From assembly GCA_003512525.1 (NCBI GenBank), contig DOQG01000060.1, forward strand, positions 434 through 64,433: DNA of 64,000 nt, read 5' to 3'. The translations under genes and the position numbers were made by a program. Each line of letters starts with the position of its first letter. Positions within the stretch are counted from its first letter, which is position 1. The notes beneath the pieces were generated by a model. It did not search any database. It saw nothing but the letters and a program-made list of their open reading frames with translations, and was not told the origin of the DNA. The stretch is from Oscillospiraceae bacterium. GTDB taxonomy: Bacteria > Bacillota > Clostridia > Oscillospirales > Ruminococcaceae. Below, in pieces: positions 18,408 to 27,703 of this stretch.

Positions 18408-19889
18408 TTATTCGAGTTCACAGCTTCTTTTTCTCTGAATTTCATTCTGCTTTTCTTCATAATTCGTAAGTCGCTGAACATTATAAATCAGCGTTTCCAT
18501 AACAGCCACATCATCGCCCATCTTCTCAACTTTAGCACGGTCAACCTCGGCGGATTTTTTCAATTCGTCCAGTTCTCTCTGCCACGCTTTCGGCGTAAGC
18601 TTCGCTCCGTTGAGATTGCTGTCATAAAAAGATTTTGCCGTCTTGAACAGCGCAATTTCTCCGTAGTGCTTGTCATAAAACTTTTCCTTTTTCTTCGGAT
18701 TTGTAATAGACTGCCACTCCAGATAAACCGCCTTATTTTCCTTGTATCGAGGATAATTGTCAAGTAGTTCAGTCAGCTCTTTCATTCGCTTCTGTGTGCT
18801 GATGAGCTTGGATTTATAATTTTTCATTTCTGCTTTTGTTTCAGAATTCTTCTCCGCAAGCTCAGAGAGCGTTCTGATTTTATGTCCCTGCACAAAAGCA
18901 ATAAGGTGAGTCAAATCCTTGAACTTTGCAATCTTTTTCAGATTGGAAACGCTGACACCACGCACCTCGCTAAACTTAATTCCGTTATCGTGAAATCGCA
19001 TAAGCATTTCAATGAGGCTGCCCTCTTTCGGAATTTCTCTCATCTTGGCAAGCTCATTGTCAAGGACTTCAATTCTTTTCAGCAGAACGGAAATCTTTGC
19101 GTTTATGGACTTTATTTCACGGTTGGTGTTGCCTTTGACGGTGCGTATCCCTTTACGCTCCATCTGCGTTGCGGCAACTCCCATATGGACTGTTGGTTTC
19201 TCCAATCTGCCCTGACGCTCAAAAGAACGGTAATCTACTTTTTCGGAAATATTACGCTGCTCCAAAGCGTTATTCAGAAATTCTGACCACGCTTCACGCC
19301 ACTCCTCAGCTTTTTCTCGACTATTCCAGTCAGTAGTCTGAACAATGCGGCACTTGTAAGTTCGTTTCCGCTTATCGTAAATTTTGTTGCCGTTTTCATC
19401 AAGCAGATACTCTTTCCTTTGCTTGTCGCCCCATGTCCCGTCCTCGTTGAACGGACGCATTGTCAGCATAATATGAGCGTGGATGTTTTTCTGCTCACGG
19501 TTGGGATTGTGAATACAGACATCGGCGCACATACCATTATCAACGAAAGTTTTTTGTACAAACTCCCGCGCAAGTTCAATACACTCCGCTTCTGAAAGTT
19601 CATTCGGGAGTGCAATTTCAATCTCCCGTGAAAGCTGTGCGTTTTTAGATTTCTCTACCGCCTCGACAGCGTTCCAGAGAGTGGAACGATCTGCATATTC
19701 TCTCGGAGCATTGTCGGGCAGGAGAATTTCCGTATGAACCACGCCGCCTTTTCGTGTGAAGTCGTGAGTAGTTCCGTCATAGTCGTTCATGAGTTTTTCG
19801 CTCGAACGATAAGCAGCGGCGGCAACAGCAGACTTGCCCTTGCCACGGCTGATAATTTTGATGGAGCAATGATAGATTGCTATTGTCAA
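18408..19889 (-). CDS. mobL: MobA/MobL-family (MOBQ) relaxase
   Basis: About 493 residues. The N-terminal nickase domain has IYHCSIKIISRGKGKS (the Tyr region), AAAAYRS and the metal-binding NIHAHIMLT motif. The C-terminal 250 residues are charged coiled coil with EIREKM-like helices. It would nick the oriT at 19931-19985 and lead the strand into a recipient using another element's pore. Family members start M-A-I-Y-H; here the corresponding codon at 19883 is ATA, 8 bases after GGAGG. The nearest accepted start in frame is TTG at 19889, only 3 bases from GGAGG. Expression may therefore be weak. Confidence 0.85.
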   Translation of the reverse strand: MTIAIYHCSIKIISRGKGKSAVAAAAYRSSEKLMNDYDGTTHDFTRKGGVVHTEILLPDNAPREYADRSTLWNAVEAVEKSKNAQLSREIEIALPNELSEAECIELAREFVQKTFVDNGMCADVCIHNPNREQKNIHAHIMLTMRPFNEDGTWGDKQRKEYLLDENGNKIYDKRKRTYKCRIVQTTDWNSREKAEEWREAWSEFLNNALEQRNISEKVDYRSFERQGRLEKPTVHMGVAATQMERKGIRTVKGNTNREIKSINAKISVLLKRIEVLDNELAKMREIPKEGSLIEMLMRFHDNGIKFSEVRGVSVSNLKKIAKFKDLTHLIAFVQGHKIRTLSELAEKNSETKAEMKNYKSKLISTQKRMKELTELLDNYPRYKENKAVYLEWQSITNPKKKEKFYDKHYGEIALFKTAKSFYDSNLNGAKLTPKAWQRELDELKKSAEVDRAKVEKMGDDVAVMETLIYNVQRLTNYEEKQNEIQRKRSCELE

Positions 19890-19930
19890 AACCTCCTTTT
19901 CTTTACTGAGCAGTATTGCGAATTGCCTCG

Positions 19931-19985
19931 CAGAGCGCACATACCACTGCTGTGGTATATAAGTGCGCCCTTGTCCCAAGGGAAG
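19931..19985 (+). other. oriT of the MOBQ type
   Basis: A 7-bp perfect hairpin (ATACCAC/GTGGTAT) nested in GCGCAC/GTGCGC lies directly before TAAGTGCGCCCTTG at 19960-19973. This matches the nic region of RSF1010/R1162- and Ti-type origins (AAGTGCGCCCT and ATTGCGCCCTTGG). It lies about 45-90 bases upstream of the relaxase start, as expected for a cis-acting origin. A second small hairpin CCCTTG/CAAGGG follows. Confidence 0.75.
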
Positions 19986-20015
19986 CAGTGTTGCTGAGCT
20001 TGCAAAACAGCTTTT

Positions 20016-20431
20016 TCAAGAATTATCACGCAGACTTTCGGGAAAGTGTATTCCCTGCAAGCTACCGGGCAGATTTCCGAAAGCAATTCTGATAATGTGC
20101 TTTATCTGCTCGTTGGTGTAGCTCTCGGCATCGGGAATAAGACTCTCCAGAATTGCGCCACGCTCGATAAGGCGGTGATTACGGCTACGGCGTTTTCTTC
20201 CTTACAGCGATTTTTCATAGTAGAAAGTTTGTGTTCTTCCTGCATTTCCTTCTTTGTCAGACGGTCAAGTTCCGCTTGAAGCTTGTTGCGCTCGGCAAGA
20301 GCTTTTTCAATTTCGGCTTCGGTGTGAGTAAGTTCCTTTTCGTTATTCATAATATTACTCTCTGTTTCATTATAATTTGCCGATACATTTTTCAGATTTA
20401 ACGTTTCGTTAAAACTCATTTCTGTGCTCAC
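20016..20431 (-). pseudogene. DUF3847-family mobilization accessory gene, frameshifted
   Basis: The first part (GTG at 20431) encodes a coiled-coil protein with ELTHTEAEIEKALAERN, typical of DUF3847 genes placed between xis and the relaxase. After about codon 80 (near 20190) the family sequence continues in another frame (HRLIERGAILESLIPDAE, then GNLPGSLQGIHFPESLRDNS) and ends at TGA 20016-20018. A single-base indel explains this. GTG overlaps the stop of the upstream gene (GTGA), so translation was coupled. Confidence 0.7.
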
Positions 20432-20625
20432 GCAACATCACCGTCCTTTCGGTCATAGTTATCTCCGAACACAGCTTTGTACAGATTTTCCTCTGCAATA
20501 AGATATTTCTTTCCTGCCATAAAGCACGGGAGCTGTCCCGAAATACACATCTGACGGATACGATATTCGGTGAGTCCGTCGATAAGTTGTGCCGCTTCCT
20601 TGATTGTGAGAATTTTTCTTTTCAT
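20428..20625 (-). CDS. xis: excisionase/MerR-like helix-turn-helix protein
   Basis: 65 residues. It has the compact winged-helix pattern of element excisionases: LTIKEAAQLIDGLTEYRIRQMC, then GQLPCFMAGKKYLI. The start is the ATG at 20625, 8 bases after GGAGG; an ATG five codons earlier overlaps that site. In related elements such proteins bind near an att end and direct excision by the integrase. It overlaps the next gene by four bases. Confidence 0.75.
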   Translation of the reverse strand: MKRKILTIKEAAQLIDGLTEYRIRQMCISGQLPCFMAGKKYLIAEENLYKAVFGDNYDRKDGDVA

Positions 20626-20741
20626 AGCTTTGTCCTCCATAAAAATAAATTTCAGCAGATTTCTGCCGACATACGTTTTTGCGTTATGTAAAAATTTTCA
20701 GAGGAGTGTTTACTATATTTTTACTGCACGGCGAAAAATCT

Positions 20742-20933
20742 TCACCGTGCTTTCAGTTGTACCGCCGCAGAAGAACGCTTCGATAAATACCTCGGACATC
20801 CAATCAGAATAGCACGGTAGCTCTGCTTGCAATCGTAAAAACATTTCCTGCACAAATCGTTGCAGGTTATGCGCCCACGTTCATTCAGGAACAGCGACCA
20901 TTCCAGTTTTCTTTTCTTGCTCATTCTCGGCAT
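20742..20933 (-). CDS. small Cys-rich protein, unknown
   Basis: 63 residues, basic, with Cys in CNDLCRKCFYDC and IGC, possibly a zinc knuckle. ATG at 20933 follows AAAGGAATTTTATT. It heads the excisionase-relaxase operon and is kept in similar mobilizable elements as far as I recall. The function is unknown. Confidence 0.5.
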   Translation of the reverse strand: MPRMSKKRKLEWSLFLNERGRITCNDLCRKCFYDCKQSYRAILIGCPRYLSKRSSAAVQLKAR

Positions 20934-21380
20934 AATAAAATTCCTTTCTTCTTGTTATAAGGGAGTAACGGACGGTTACGTCCTTGCAGAATTGTATGGT
21001 AGCTTCCCATTTTGGGAGTGTGCCTCATGGGGTGGTGAATTGCCACCTCATAGTTTTTCTAAGGTCGGATTTCACGACATTTGGATTTCGGGGGTCATCG
21101 AAATGATGACGCCTTTCATTTTCTTTGCTTCGGAGATGGGGGTCCAATTTGGACTCCCATCGGAAATTCGTTTTGCATATCAAAGTGCGGATAATTTGTC
21201 TACAACTTTCAAAGCACGCTGTAAAACACCGTTCCCTTTATCATAAACCACTGTCGCAGTTTGCGACGGTGGTATGAATGGCTCTGTGCCGATTGTAGGG
21301 CGTGAAACACTACCCACCTAACATCGCATTTCACGACGGTATCAAAAGTGAAAATCTTGACTTGCTATGGAGTCGCAAAT

Positions 21381-21534
21381 CACGACGGCATAAAAGTCAT
21401 TCCCAGCACACGTCCTGAAACGGGGCGTGTGTTTTCCCTACAACCACTGCCGTTGAATTTCACGACAGCATAAAAAAGTCATTCCCAACACTCACCCTGA
21501 AACAAGGTATGTGCTTTCTCTGCAACCACCGTCC
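21381..21534. repeat. two tandem about 80-bp repeats
   Basis: Both copies read CACGACRGCATAAAA, then AGTCATTCCC, CCTGAAAC and CAACCAC, at 21381-21460 and 21461-21534. TTTCACGAC-like motifs also occur at 21070 and 21328. Confidence 0.6.
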
Positions 21535-21554
21535 TGATTTAGGGCGGTGGTCTG

Positions 21555-21737
21555 AACGGTGAACATTTCGCTCTCCTTGTTGATGTAAGCAAGTCCTTCG
21601 ATAGAAAATCTCCAGTCAGGCGGCAGGCACAGCATACAGGCAAGGAGTCCTTTGGCTTTCAACGATAAATCCTTTCACGTAAGAAATTCGTTGTCCATAG
21701 AAACAAATCTGTTTCGCTTTGCTAATAATTTTGGCAT
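21555..21737 (-). pseudogene. N-terminal remnant of an element replication-initiator (helix-turn-helix) gene
   Basis: ATG at 21737 follows AAAGGAATTGATACA and reads MPKLLAKRNRFVSMDNEFLT, then TGA, then in the same frame KDLSLKAKGLLACML, PDWRFSIEGLAYI. This is the start of the initiator/replisome-organiser family, whose members read ..LTWKDLSLKAKGLL.., so the TGA replaces a Trp codon. Similarity ends after about 55 codons, so the gene is both stopped and truncated. Confidence 0.65.
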
Positions 21738-22170
21738 TGTATCAATTCCTTTCAGTTTTATTTCTCCCGATTGTCGGGATATGTAAACCCTCTATTATAT
21801 ACAGTAAAATTTTCTGTGGGTGGCAACCATAAAATATCCCTCTATTTTTATACGCCGAAAAAATCATAGGGTGGGCGAAAAAACTTTCTAATATATACAG
21901 TAAAATTTCAACTCGGTGGGCGAAAATAAATTTACTCCTTCACTCATTGTCATTTTTAAGCCGTTTTTATAACCTGTTTTCAAAAAGTTTCATCAAACTT
22001 TCACATTCACAGGGATTTATATCAGCGCTTGAATTTTTTCGCATTGGGCATTCTGCTTGCAAGAACCAGACTGTAAAAGTCAGATTCATTGATTATGGTT
22101 GCACCACGCTGACCAAAACTCGACGCCGTTGTCTATTACCTGAACCTGTTCGCAAAGCACCATTGAATTC

Positions 22171-22515
22171 TTATGAAGTCGATTGCTGAAAACAGGAACG
22201 TGAACGGGCAACGCTCTCATCAAGTGGTTCACTCGTATCTACAACAAGATTACATTCGTTAAACTCGCCAGAAATAAGGCTCTCCATAGAAACAACATTG
22301 TTTTTGATAGCGAGTTTCTGTCTGTAATCCTCACGATTTTCTTCCTTGTAGAAATCGTGATATGCAATTTCATCAACTTCCATTATGGAATGACCGAGAT
22401 TGATAAGGAAAACCTTGCCTTCGGAATTCTTCTTGTAAGCCTGAAGCTCGTCCTCTGTAATCTGAACGTAGCCTGCTGATGTATTGTTCTTGTCCTTGAA
22501 AATAAAAATGTTCAT
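22171..22515 (-). pseudogene. truncated sigma-70-like regulator of conjugative elements
   Basis: The first about 95 residues (FIFKDKNNTSAGYVQITEDE, KVFLINLGHSIMEVDE, FYKEENREDYRQ) resemble the N-terminus of the small sigma-like regulators of Tn916-type elements. The expected sigma region 4 is missing; the frame ends after SRSCFQQSTS. AGGAGGATACTTAAATG is an excellent start. Either a deletion joined it to unrelated DNA or the product is a short fragment. Confidence 0.55.
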
Positions 22516-22889
22516 TTAAGTATCCTCCTGAAAAATTTAATTTGAATTGCGTGTGCCCGAAGTTCAAAATAAAATCAGGGATACCTTGCGATTGCTTCGC
22601 TGTAATGAAATTTCATCTGTCTGCTCCTTTTTCGTGCAACAAAAAAGGACTCACGGATAAATCCGTAAGTCCTCAGATGTGCCGACTTGTATTAGCCGAC
22701 AGATTTCGGGCATAAAAAATAGCCCTGCCGCATTTAAGCGACAAGGCTATCTAAACCCATATTCAATTTTAAGGTGTATGCAAGAGCATATAATCTGCCA
22801 GCATACTAATGGTAACATATACAAACTCCAATGTCACTCCCGAAAGACTCCCACTTTACTCCCAAATTACTCCCACCGAATAGTAATAG
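22516..22889. other. intergenic region with hairpins
   Basis: Holds GGACTTACGGA-type (22646-22675) and GCC..GGC (about 22722-22750) hairpins that could end transcription, and three ACTCCCA-spaced motifs around 22838-22880 resembling arm-type repeats of another integrase. It may mark an internal recombination junction. No gene seen. Confidence 0.4.
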
Positions 22890-23282
22890 CTACTTTACTT
22901 GGAAGAATTCAATTTGTTCGCTTAGCGGACCGAAGCAGAAAGCCATTCTTGCGTTATATGGTGGATTTGAGGGGATAGAAATATCCTTTGGCTCAATAAA
23001 AACCTCATATCCTGCTTTCTTAACATCAGCGGTGCACTTGTCAACATTGTCCGTTGCAAGGGCAAAGTGACGTATAATGCCGAGTTCGGCTTCATCGTCT
23101 TCGTTCGTGAAAATCTCGATAAGTCCGTTGCCTGTATCAAACATTATTCCGTCGGGAGCTTTTTCATCTCCCCAGATACGGGCAATCTTTAGCCCAAGTA
23201 TTTCGTGATAGAACTTCACGACTTCTTCGTACTGCGTCCATTTACTGCATTTCATTGAAATATGATGTATTCCTGTTATCAT
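22890..23282 (-). CDS. VOC-family (glyoxalase-fold) protein
   Basis: 130 residues with two beta-alpha-beta-beta-beta motifs. The first half begins TGIHHISMKC, with FYHEILGLKI and a metal-ligand Glu in GLIEIF; the second has GIIRHFALATDNVDKC and EQIEFFQ. VOC enzymes include glyoxalase I, dioxygenases and fosfomycin- or bleomycin-resistance proteins; the substrate is not visible. It is the last gene of the minus-strand operon, 13 bases after the KAP gene stop codon. Confidence 0.8.
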   Translation of the reverse strand: MITGIHHISMKCSKWTQYEEVVKFYHEILGLKIARIWGDEKAPDGIMFDTGNGLIEIFTNEDDEAELGIIRHFALATDNVDKCTADVKKAGYEVFIEPKDISIPSNPPYNARMAFCFGPLSEQIEFFQVK

Positions 23283-23294
23283 AATATACTCCTT

Positions 23295-25505
23295 TTAATT
23301 TTGCTGATTAATAAACTCGTTATGCCATTCTTCATATTTGTTTTCTACAAGCTCAGCATCGATTATATTTGAATCTGGCTCTTTTTTCATAATGTAAAAT
23401 GCAATTGCTTTCTTAATACTGCTTATTTCCAGTTTCCAAAAGTCTTGATTCTTTCGTTCTTGAACTATGTAGTCGAGGAGGATATCATCATCGAGAAAAT
23501 CTTTATAATTATAATACGACATTTCTTTATACTCATATTCTGCAATAACCCCCACACTTGACCACTCTACGACTGCAAAGGATGCCATTATTATAGCGTT
23601 TATTGGCGATTTGATTTTATCTTTTACATAATTGCAATACGACTGACGTTCAATAACTTCCCAAAGAAGTAATGTTCTGATACATTCTTTACATTCAAAT
23701 ATATCTTGCTTTTCAGATAATTCTTCTATTCTTTCAAGAATTATGCTTTCTAATTCCGCAAAATGTTCTTCATTAATCAGTTTTTCATCATATATATATT
23801 CTGTTTTTGCAATTTTTCCGTAATTTAATTCTAAAATATGAGGCAGATGCAATAATTTTTGAAAAGAAATGAAATCAGAGTGATTCATAATGTTCTTGAT
23901 TAATTTATATCTATATTCTTCCTTTTTTACCGATTTTAACAGGTCTATCAGAAAATAAACATTAATCGTTTGTTCATCGTATCCTAACAGCTGCTCTCCT
24001 GTTTCAATTCTACCAGATGAAAACATTAACTTACTTAGCAACAGCTCTATTCTATCTTCCTTGATTTCATTTGAATAAAGCATCAGTTCATTTTTATATT
24101 CACTTAATAAATTCTGAGCTTTAATCAAAGACAGGTACTCTTCGAGCTCCTCTTCATCCATTTCATTTATAGACATTAAAAACTCTGAATCGCTTATTTT
24201 TACATCTTCAAGACATAGTGAAAAATACACATCAAACCTTTCAGTTGAGGCAATTCTTTTATACTTTCGTAATTCCAATGGAGTTATAAAACATGAACTA
24301 TATGAAATTTGATTTTTGAATTTAGGAAAAAGAATAGATAAAGACGATATGATAGTATCAATGTTACCATTATAAATTTTCTCAAAAAATTCAATATATT
24401 CTTTTTTCTTTTCTCCCACTTTATTATTTAATATTCCGCCTCCGTTATATCCGCCTGCTAAGGTATATTTACTATTCTTTATCCACTCATAAATTGGGGT
24501 GGCGAATAATTGGAATGAACATATAGCAGCCATATCCGAAAAACACACTTCATCTTTTACAGTCAAATATGCAAACGAGAGAATATTTACATATCTAATA
24601 ACGCTTCTTGCTGAAGTAATCAAAGGCATAATGCACGAATAAAAAACCGAATGCCAGTATTCAGACTCAAGTTCTCCTTCAGGCAATAAAATTGTTTCTT
24701 TTATTTTTTCTATAAGTAAATCATATAGCATGTTTGACTTAATATTAGGTATATCAAAAGACATCTGGATTATCTTTTCTAAATAGTCCTCACCATTTTC
24801 ACCTTGAACATCATTTAAGGCTTTTACCACAACTGCCTTATCATACGAAAGTAAATACGTTGTGTTTGGAAAATCTGCAACTGAGCATACAAGTTGAAAA
24901 ATAAGCCTGATTTGCTCCTTTGGAAGTCTATCTATATCATCAATAATGATTAGAATTCTTGAAGTTGATTCCTTTAGCATTCTTATTAGGGTGTTCTTTT
25001 GATAAATTATATCATTTTTTCTCGAATCCTCGTCTTCTTTTATTGTAGCTCCAACCGAACCAGCAAGTTGCGGAATTATTTCCAAATACTTTCCAATGAC
25101 AGGGATATATTTCGCATACTCTAAGGCATATGAATATTTCTCAATTACTCTACCTATTTCAGCACCTATTGCTTTTTTATTTTCTGTTTTTACTTCTTTA
25201 TTATCATCCTGTCTTTTCAGCTCTGATGAAAGATTTATAAAGAACTGATTTATAAGCTGATTACAATCCGTAAAATTCCAAGGATTAAAATTTACGATTA
25301 TTGTATCTTTTGATTTCATTGATGTTTCTTCGTGTATCATATTGAGAATAGATGTTTTTCCACATCCTCATTTACCTTGCAATGCAATTGCTATATTATC
25401 AGTTGATTTAAATCCATATATTGCCTTGGATACTCTTTTTACAAATTCTGCTCTTTCAAGTTTATCATCAGCAATTTTATTAATTGGTTTGTCAGTATTT
25501 ATCAT
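23295..25505 (-). pseudogene. KAP-family P-loop NTPase with in-frame TGA in Walker A
   Basis: The full frame from ATG 25505 would give about 736 residues. It starts INTDKPINKIADDKLERAEFV, a KAP N-terminus. Codon 46, in the Walker A motif GK-stop-GCGKTS, is TGA at 25368-25370, where KAP proteins carry Trp. Downstream are FNPWNF, a hydrophobic patch (YAKYIPVIGKYLEIIPQL) and Walker B ILIIIDDIDRL. KAP NTPases are membrane-associated or defence-linked ATPases. Restart at an internal ATG would give a protein lacking Walker A. It lies between the WYL regulator and the VOC gene, and no second frameshift was seen. Confidence 0.75.
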
Positions 25506-25572
25506 TTTTTCATCCTTTATGTCATTTGCTAAAAGGAGTCAAATACGACTTCTCAGCATTACTTCTTCTTAA

Positions 25573-26562
25573 TTATTCCATCACAGCTAAAATAGCCTTC
25601 AGATGTTGCTTATATTTCTCCTTCAACTCGCATGGCTCTACAATTTCAACCATCGTTCCAAACTGAAAAAGCCAACCGAAGAAAGGTTCGGGATGTTCTG
25701 TCTTTATCTGCACTCTTACTGTGAAATGCTCATCGCCGTCGGGAGCAATGCTCACAATTTTCCCGAAGCGGTCGATTACTGCATTTATAAGCGACTTATC
25801 AAAACGTAGCTTAACTTCCTCGGCTTCACCGCTGAACATTGAAAAAGTTGAATTCAGATATGCAGACAAATTAAAGCCTTCGGGATATTTCTGTGCCGGC
25901 TCGTCCAAGACCTCAACACTCTCCATACGGTCAACACGGAAATTTGAAATGCTGTCGTACTTTTCGTAATGAGCTACAAGATAGTAGCGTTCATCGTCCC
26001 AAGTAAGAGCGTAGGGAGAACAAGTTCTTATGCCCTTGCGGTAACACTTTTTCTCGTTCAGGTCATAGTCGAAATACTTAAAAGAGATTTTCTTCCGTTC
26101 AGCTATAGCGCGATGAATGGCGTCAACATTCATATAGATACGCTCGTTTATAGCTTTCACACTGTCGGCAATAAAGACTTGTCGCTGTATCTGCTTTGCC
26201 TCATAAACACTTGTAAGCTGTTCCAGCTTTTTCAAAAGCTCCGCCGATTTCTTTTCTGTCAAGAAACGTGACGAAGAAACTGCGTCAGCAAGCAGCTTGA
26301 GTTCGGGCAATTCAAAATCTCAGTTTACCACCTGATACCCGGCATTTACACCTCTGCTTGAGACAATATCAAGCCCGAATAATTTAAGAGCGTCAATATC
26401 TTCGTAAAGAGCTTTACGGGCAGCCGTTATTCCATAAAGTTTAAGCTGAGAAATAATTTCGGGCATTGTTATGTAGTGTTCCTCGTCGGTACATTCAAAG
26501 AGTATCTTGTATAAGTATAGAATTTTTAGACGCTGATTGGCGTTTTTGATGTTGTCAGCCAT
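25573..26562 (-). pseudogene. WYL-domain transcription regulator split by in-frame TGA
   Basis: ATG at 26562 begins an HTH (NQRLKILYLYKILFECTDEEHYITMPEI). After GYQVVN a TGA (26320-26322) interrupts, and the same frame continues DFELPELKLLADAVSSSRFLTEKK into a WYL domain (YALTWDDERYYLVAHYEKY) and its WCX extension. Intact relatives have both parts in one chain of about 325 residues that binds nucleic-acid ligands and often controls defence genes. The start overlaps the preceding gene (ATGGCTGA). Read-through or a restart at TTG 26310 is possible. Confidence 0.75.
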
Positions 26563-26938
26563 TTGTATTATCCACCGTCTTTCTTCTTTTGATAAGTCTC
26601 ATAACAAAAATGGTTACACTACAAATTATAGCTGTTCCAATAACGCATATAGCAAACATCAAAATTATTTGCCAATTCTCTATTATTATCTTACCAATCC
26701 AAATCACGCCGTATGTAATTGCCCATAACAAACAAAATGCAAATAAACGAATTATCCAATGGAATAATGAACCTGAAAATCTTCCGTAAATCATTTCACT
26801 ATTATATAAATTGCCCACTGTATTGTAAGCAAAGCGACATGCTATTACCCCAATGACACATAATATAATATATTCATATATCCAGTCAATAGGTAACCCT
26901 AACGGGTCTGTTAACAACTCAAAAACAAATTTAAACAT
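26555..26938 (-). CDS. small membrane protein, unknown
   Basis: 127 residues with three or four hydrophobic segments (IDWIYEYIILCVIGVIA, LFHWIIRLFAFCLLWAI, QIILMFAICVIGTAII) and a basic C-terminus. ATG at 26938 follows GGAGGATTCG, and the stop overlaps the WYL start, so they are translationally coupled. The family is not recognised. Confidence 0.65.
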   Translation of the reverse strand: MFKFVFELLTDPLGLPIDWIYEYIILCVIGVIACRFAYNTVGNLYNSEMIYGRFSGSLFHWIIRLFAFCLLWAITYGVIWIGKIIIENWQIILMFAICVIGTAIICSVTIFVMRLIKRRKTVDNTNG

Positions 26939-26951
26939 CGAATCCTCCATA

Positions 26952-27380
26952 TTACGTCCTGAAGCCAATAGGCAGTTTTGAATTCTTCGGCTTCTTGGTT
27001 TTCTTCTCGGTCTTAACATCTTTAACCGGAACGGAAACAGTTCCTTCTTCATTTTCGTCCTCGTCGGGTTCTTCCACATCTTCCTTGTCAAGTACAAGAA
27101 CGATTGCGGAGGAATGAGTAACAAACATTACTTTTCCATAAGCATAATCCTCGATTTTATCGTAAAGCCGTCCTGCGCTGATAGTTCCGTCATATACAGT
27201 ATTGGTACTGTTGGCAACATATCCGATTTTGTCTATGAAGGGCAGAAATGCAGCGATAGCTTCCTTGTCATACTCATTATCGGGTTTCTTGATGAGTCTG
27301 ATAATTCTTCCGATTTCAAAGGGCTTTTTGCCGTAATAATGATTAAGTCCGGTAATTGTAACGAAGTACGTATTCTCCAT
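26952..27380 (-). CDS. HIRAN-domain protein
   Basis: 142 residues. Residues 1-95 fit a HIRAN domain (FVTITGLNHYYGKKPFEIG, NEYDKEAIAAFLP, IGYVANS), a fold that binds DNA ends or stalled forks and occurs in mobile elements alone or fused to helicases. The remainder is acidic, then a lysine-rich tail. The stop is 13 bases before the next gene's start in the same operon. Confidence 0.7.
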   Translation of the reverse strand: MENTYFVTITGLNHYYGKKPFEIGRIIRLIKKPDNEYDKEAIAAFLPFIDKIGYVANSTNTVYDGTISAGRLYDKIEDYAYGKVMFVTHSSAIVLVLDKEDVEEPDEDENEEGTVSVPVKDVKTEKKTKKPKNSKLPIGFRT

Positions 27381-27466
27381 AGTGATACCTCCTGAAAATG
27401 CAGTCGTTTAGCTTCATTACTATATTATATCATAGATAAGTGCGTCATTTTCAGGACATTTTAAAA

Positions 27467-27703
27467 CTAATTCCAATAACTCAAGTGCGCTTCTAAGCAC
27501 CTGAGATATTGCTCCGGAGTCTGCCCTTTATAATTATTCTCTTTTTGGCATTTGCAAAGATATTCAACATCTGCTTCTGCACGAGAAATCATTTCAAGTG
27601 CTTCGCCATCATTTTGATATTTGAACATCAAGCCGTTGAGTATATCTCTGTATCTATCTTCCAAGAAAATCGCCTCTCGGAACATAGAAAAGGTTAAAAC
27701 CAT
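27467..27703 (-). CDS. small protein downstream of immA, unknown
   Basis: Up to 78 residues, overlapping the end of the peptidase gene by 50 bases in another frame. A start at the internal ATG (FREAIFLEDRYRDILNGL) is as likely as ATG 27703. Helical, with two Cys (YLCKCQ). It is kept between ImmA and HIRAN genes; no family is recognised. Confidence 0.5.
   Translation of the reverse strand: MVLTFSMFREAIFLEDRYRDILNGLMFKYQNDGEALEMISRAEADVEYLCKCQKENNYKGQTPEQYLRCLEAHLSYWN

Larger units (their letters stand above)
20934..22170. other. non-coding accessory region with hairpins, iteron-like motifs and a replication-gene remnant
   Basis: No intact gene. It holds an inverted repeat GATGGGGGTCCAA/TTGGACTCCCATC (21135-21161), a hairpin ACCACTGTCGCA/TGCGACGGTGGT (21247-21273), four TTTCACGAC-type motifs, two tandem copies of an about 80-bp unit (21381-21534), two TATACAGTAAAATTT copies (about 21798 and 21895), and the remnant at 21555-21737. 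It may be the decayed replication/control region of an ancestral conjugative element. Confidence 0.5.

Noticed and set aside
20860..21246. 128-codon plus-strand frame over the xis upstream region
   Set aside because: No ribosome site, no recognisable domain, overlaps the small Cys-rich gene on the other strand and the inverted repeat at 21135.
21381..21534. Possible CRISPR array from short direct repeats
   Set aside because: Only two units, no constant-length repeat/unique spacer pattern, no cas genes in the window.
21947..22189. 80-codon plus-strand frame
   Set aside because: No ribosome site and no family; overlaps the end of the sigma-like remnant.
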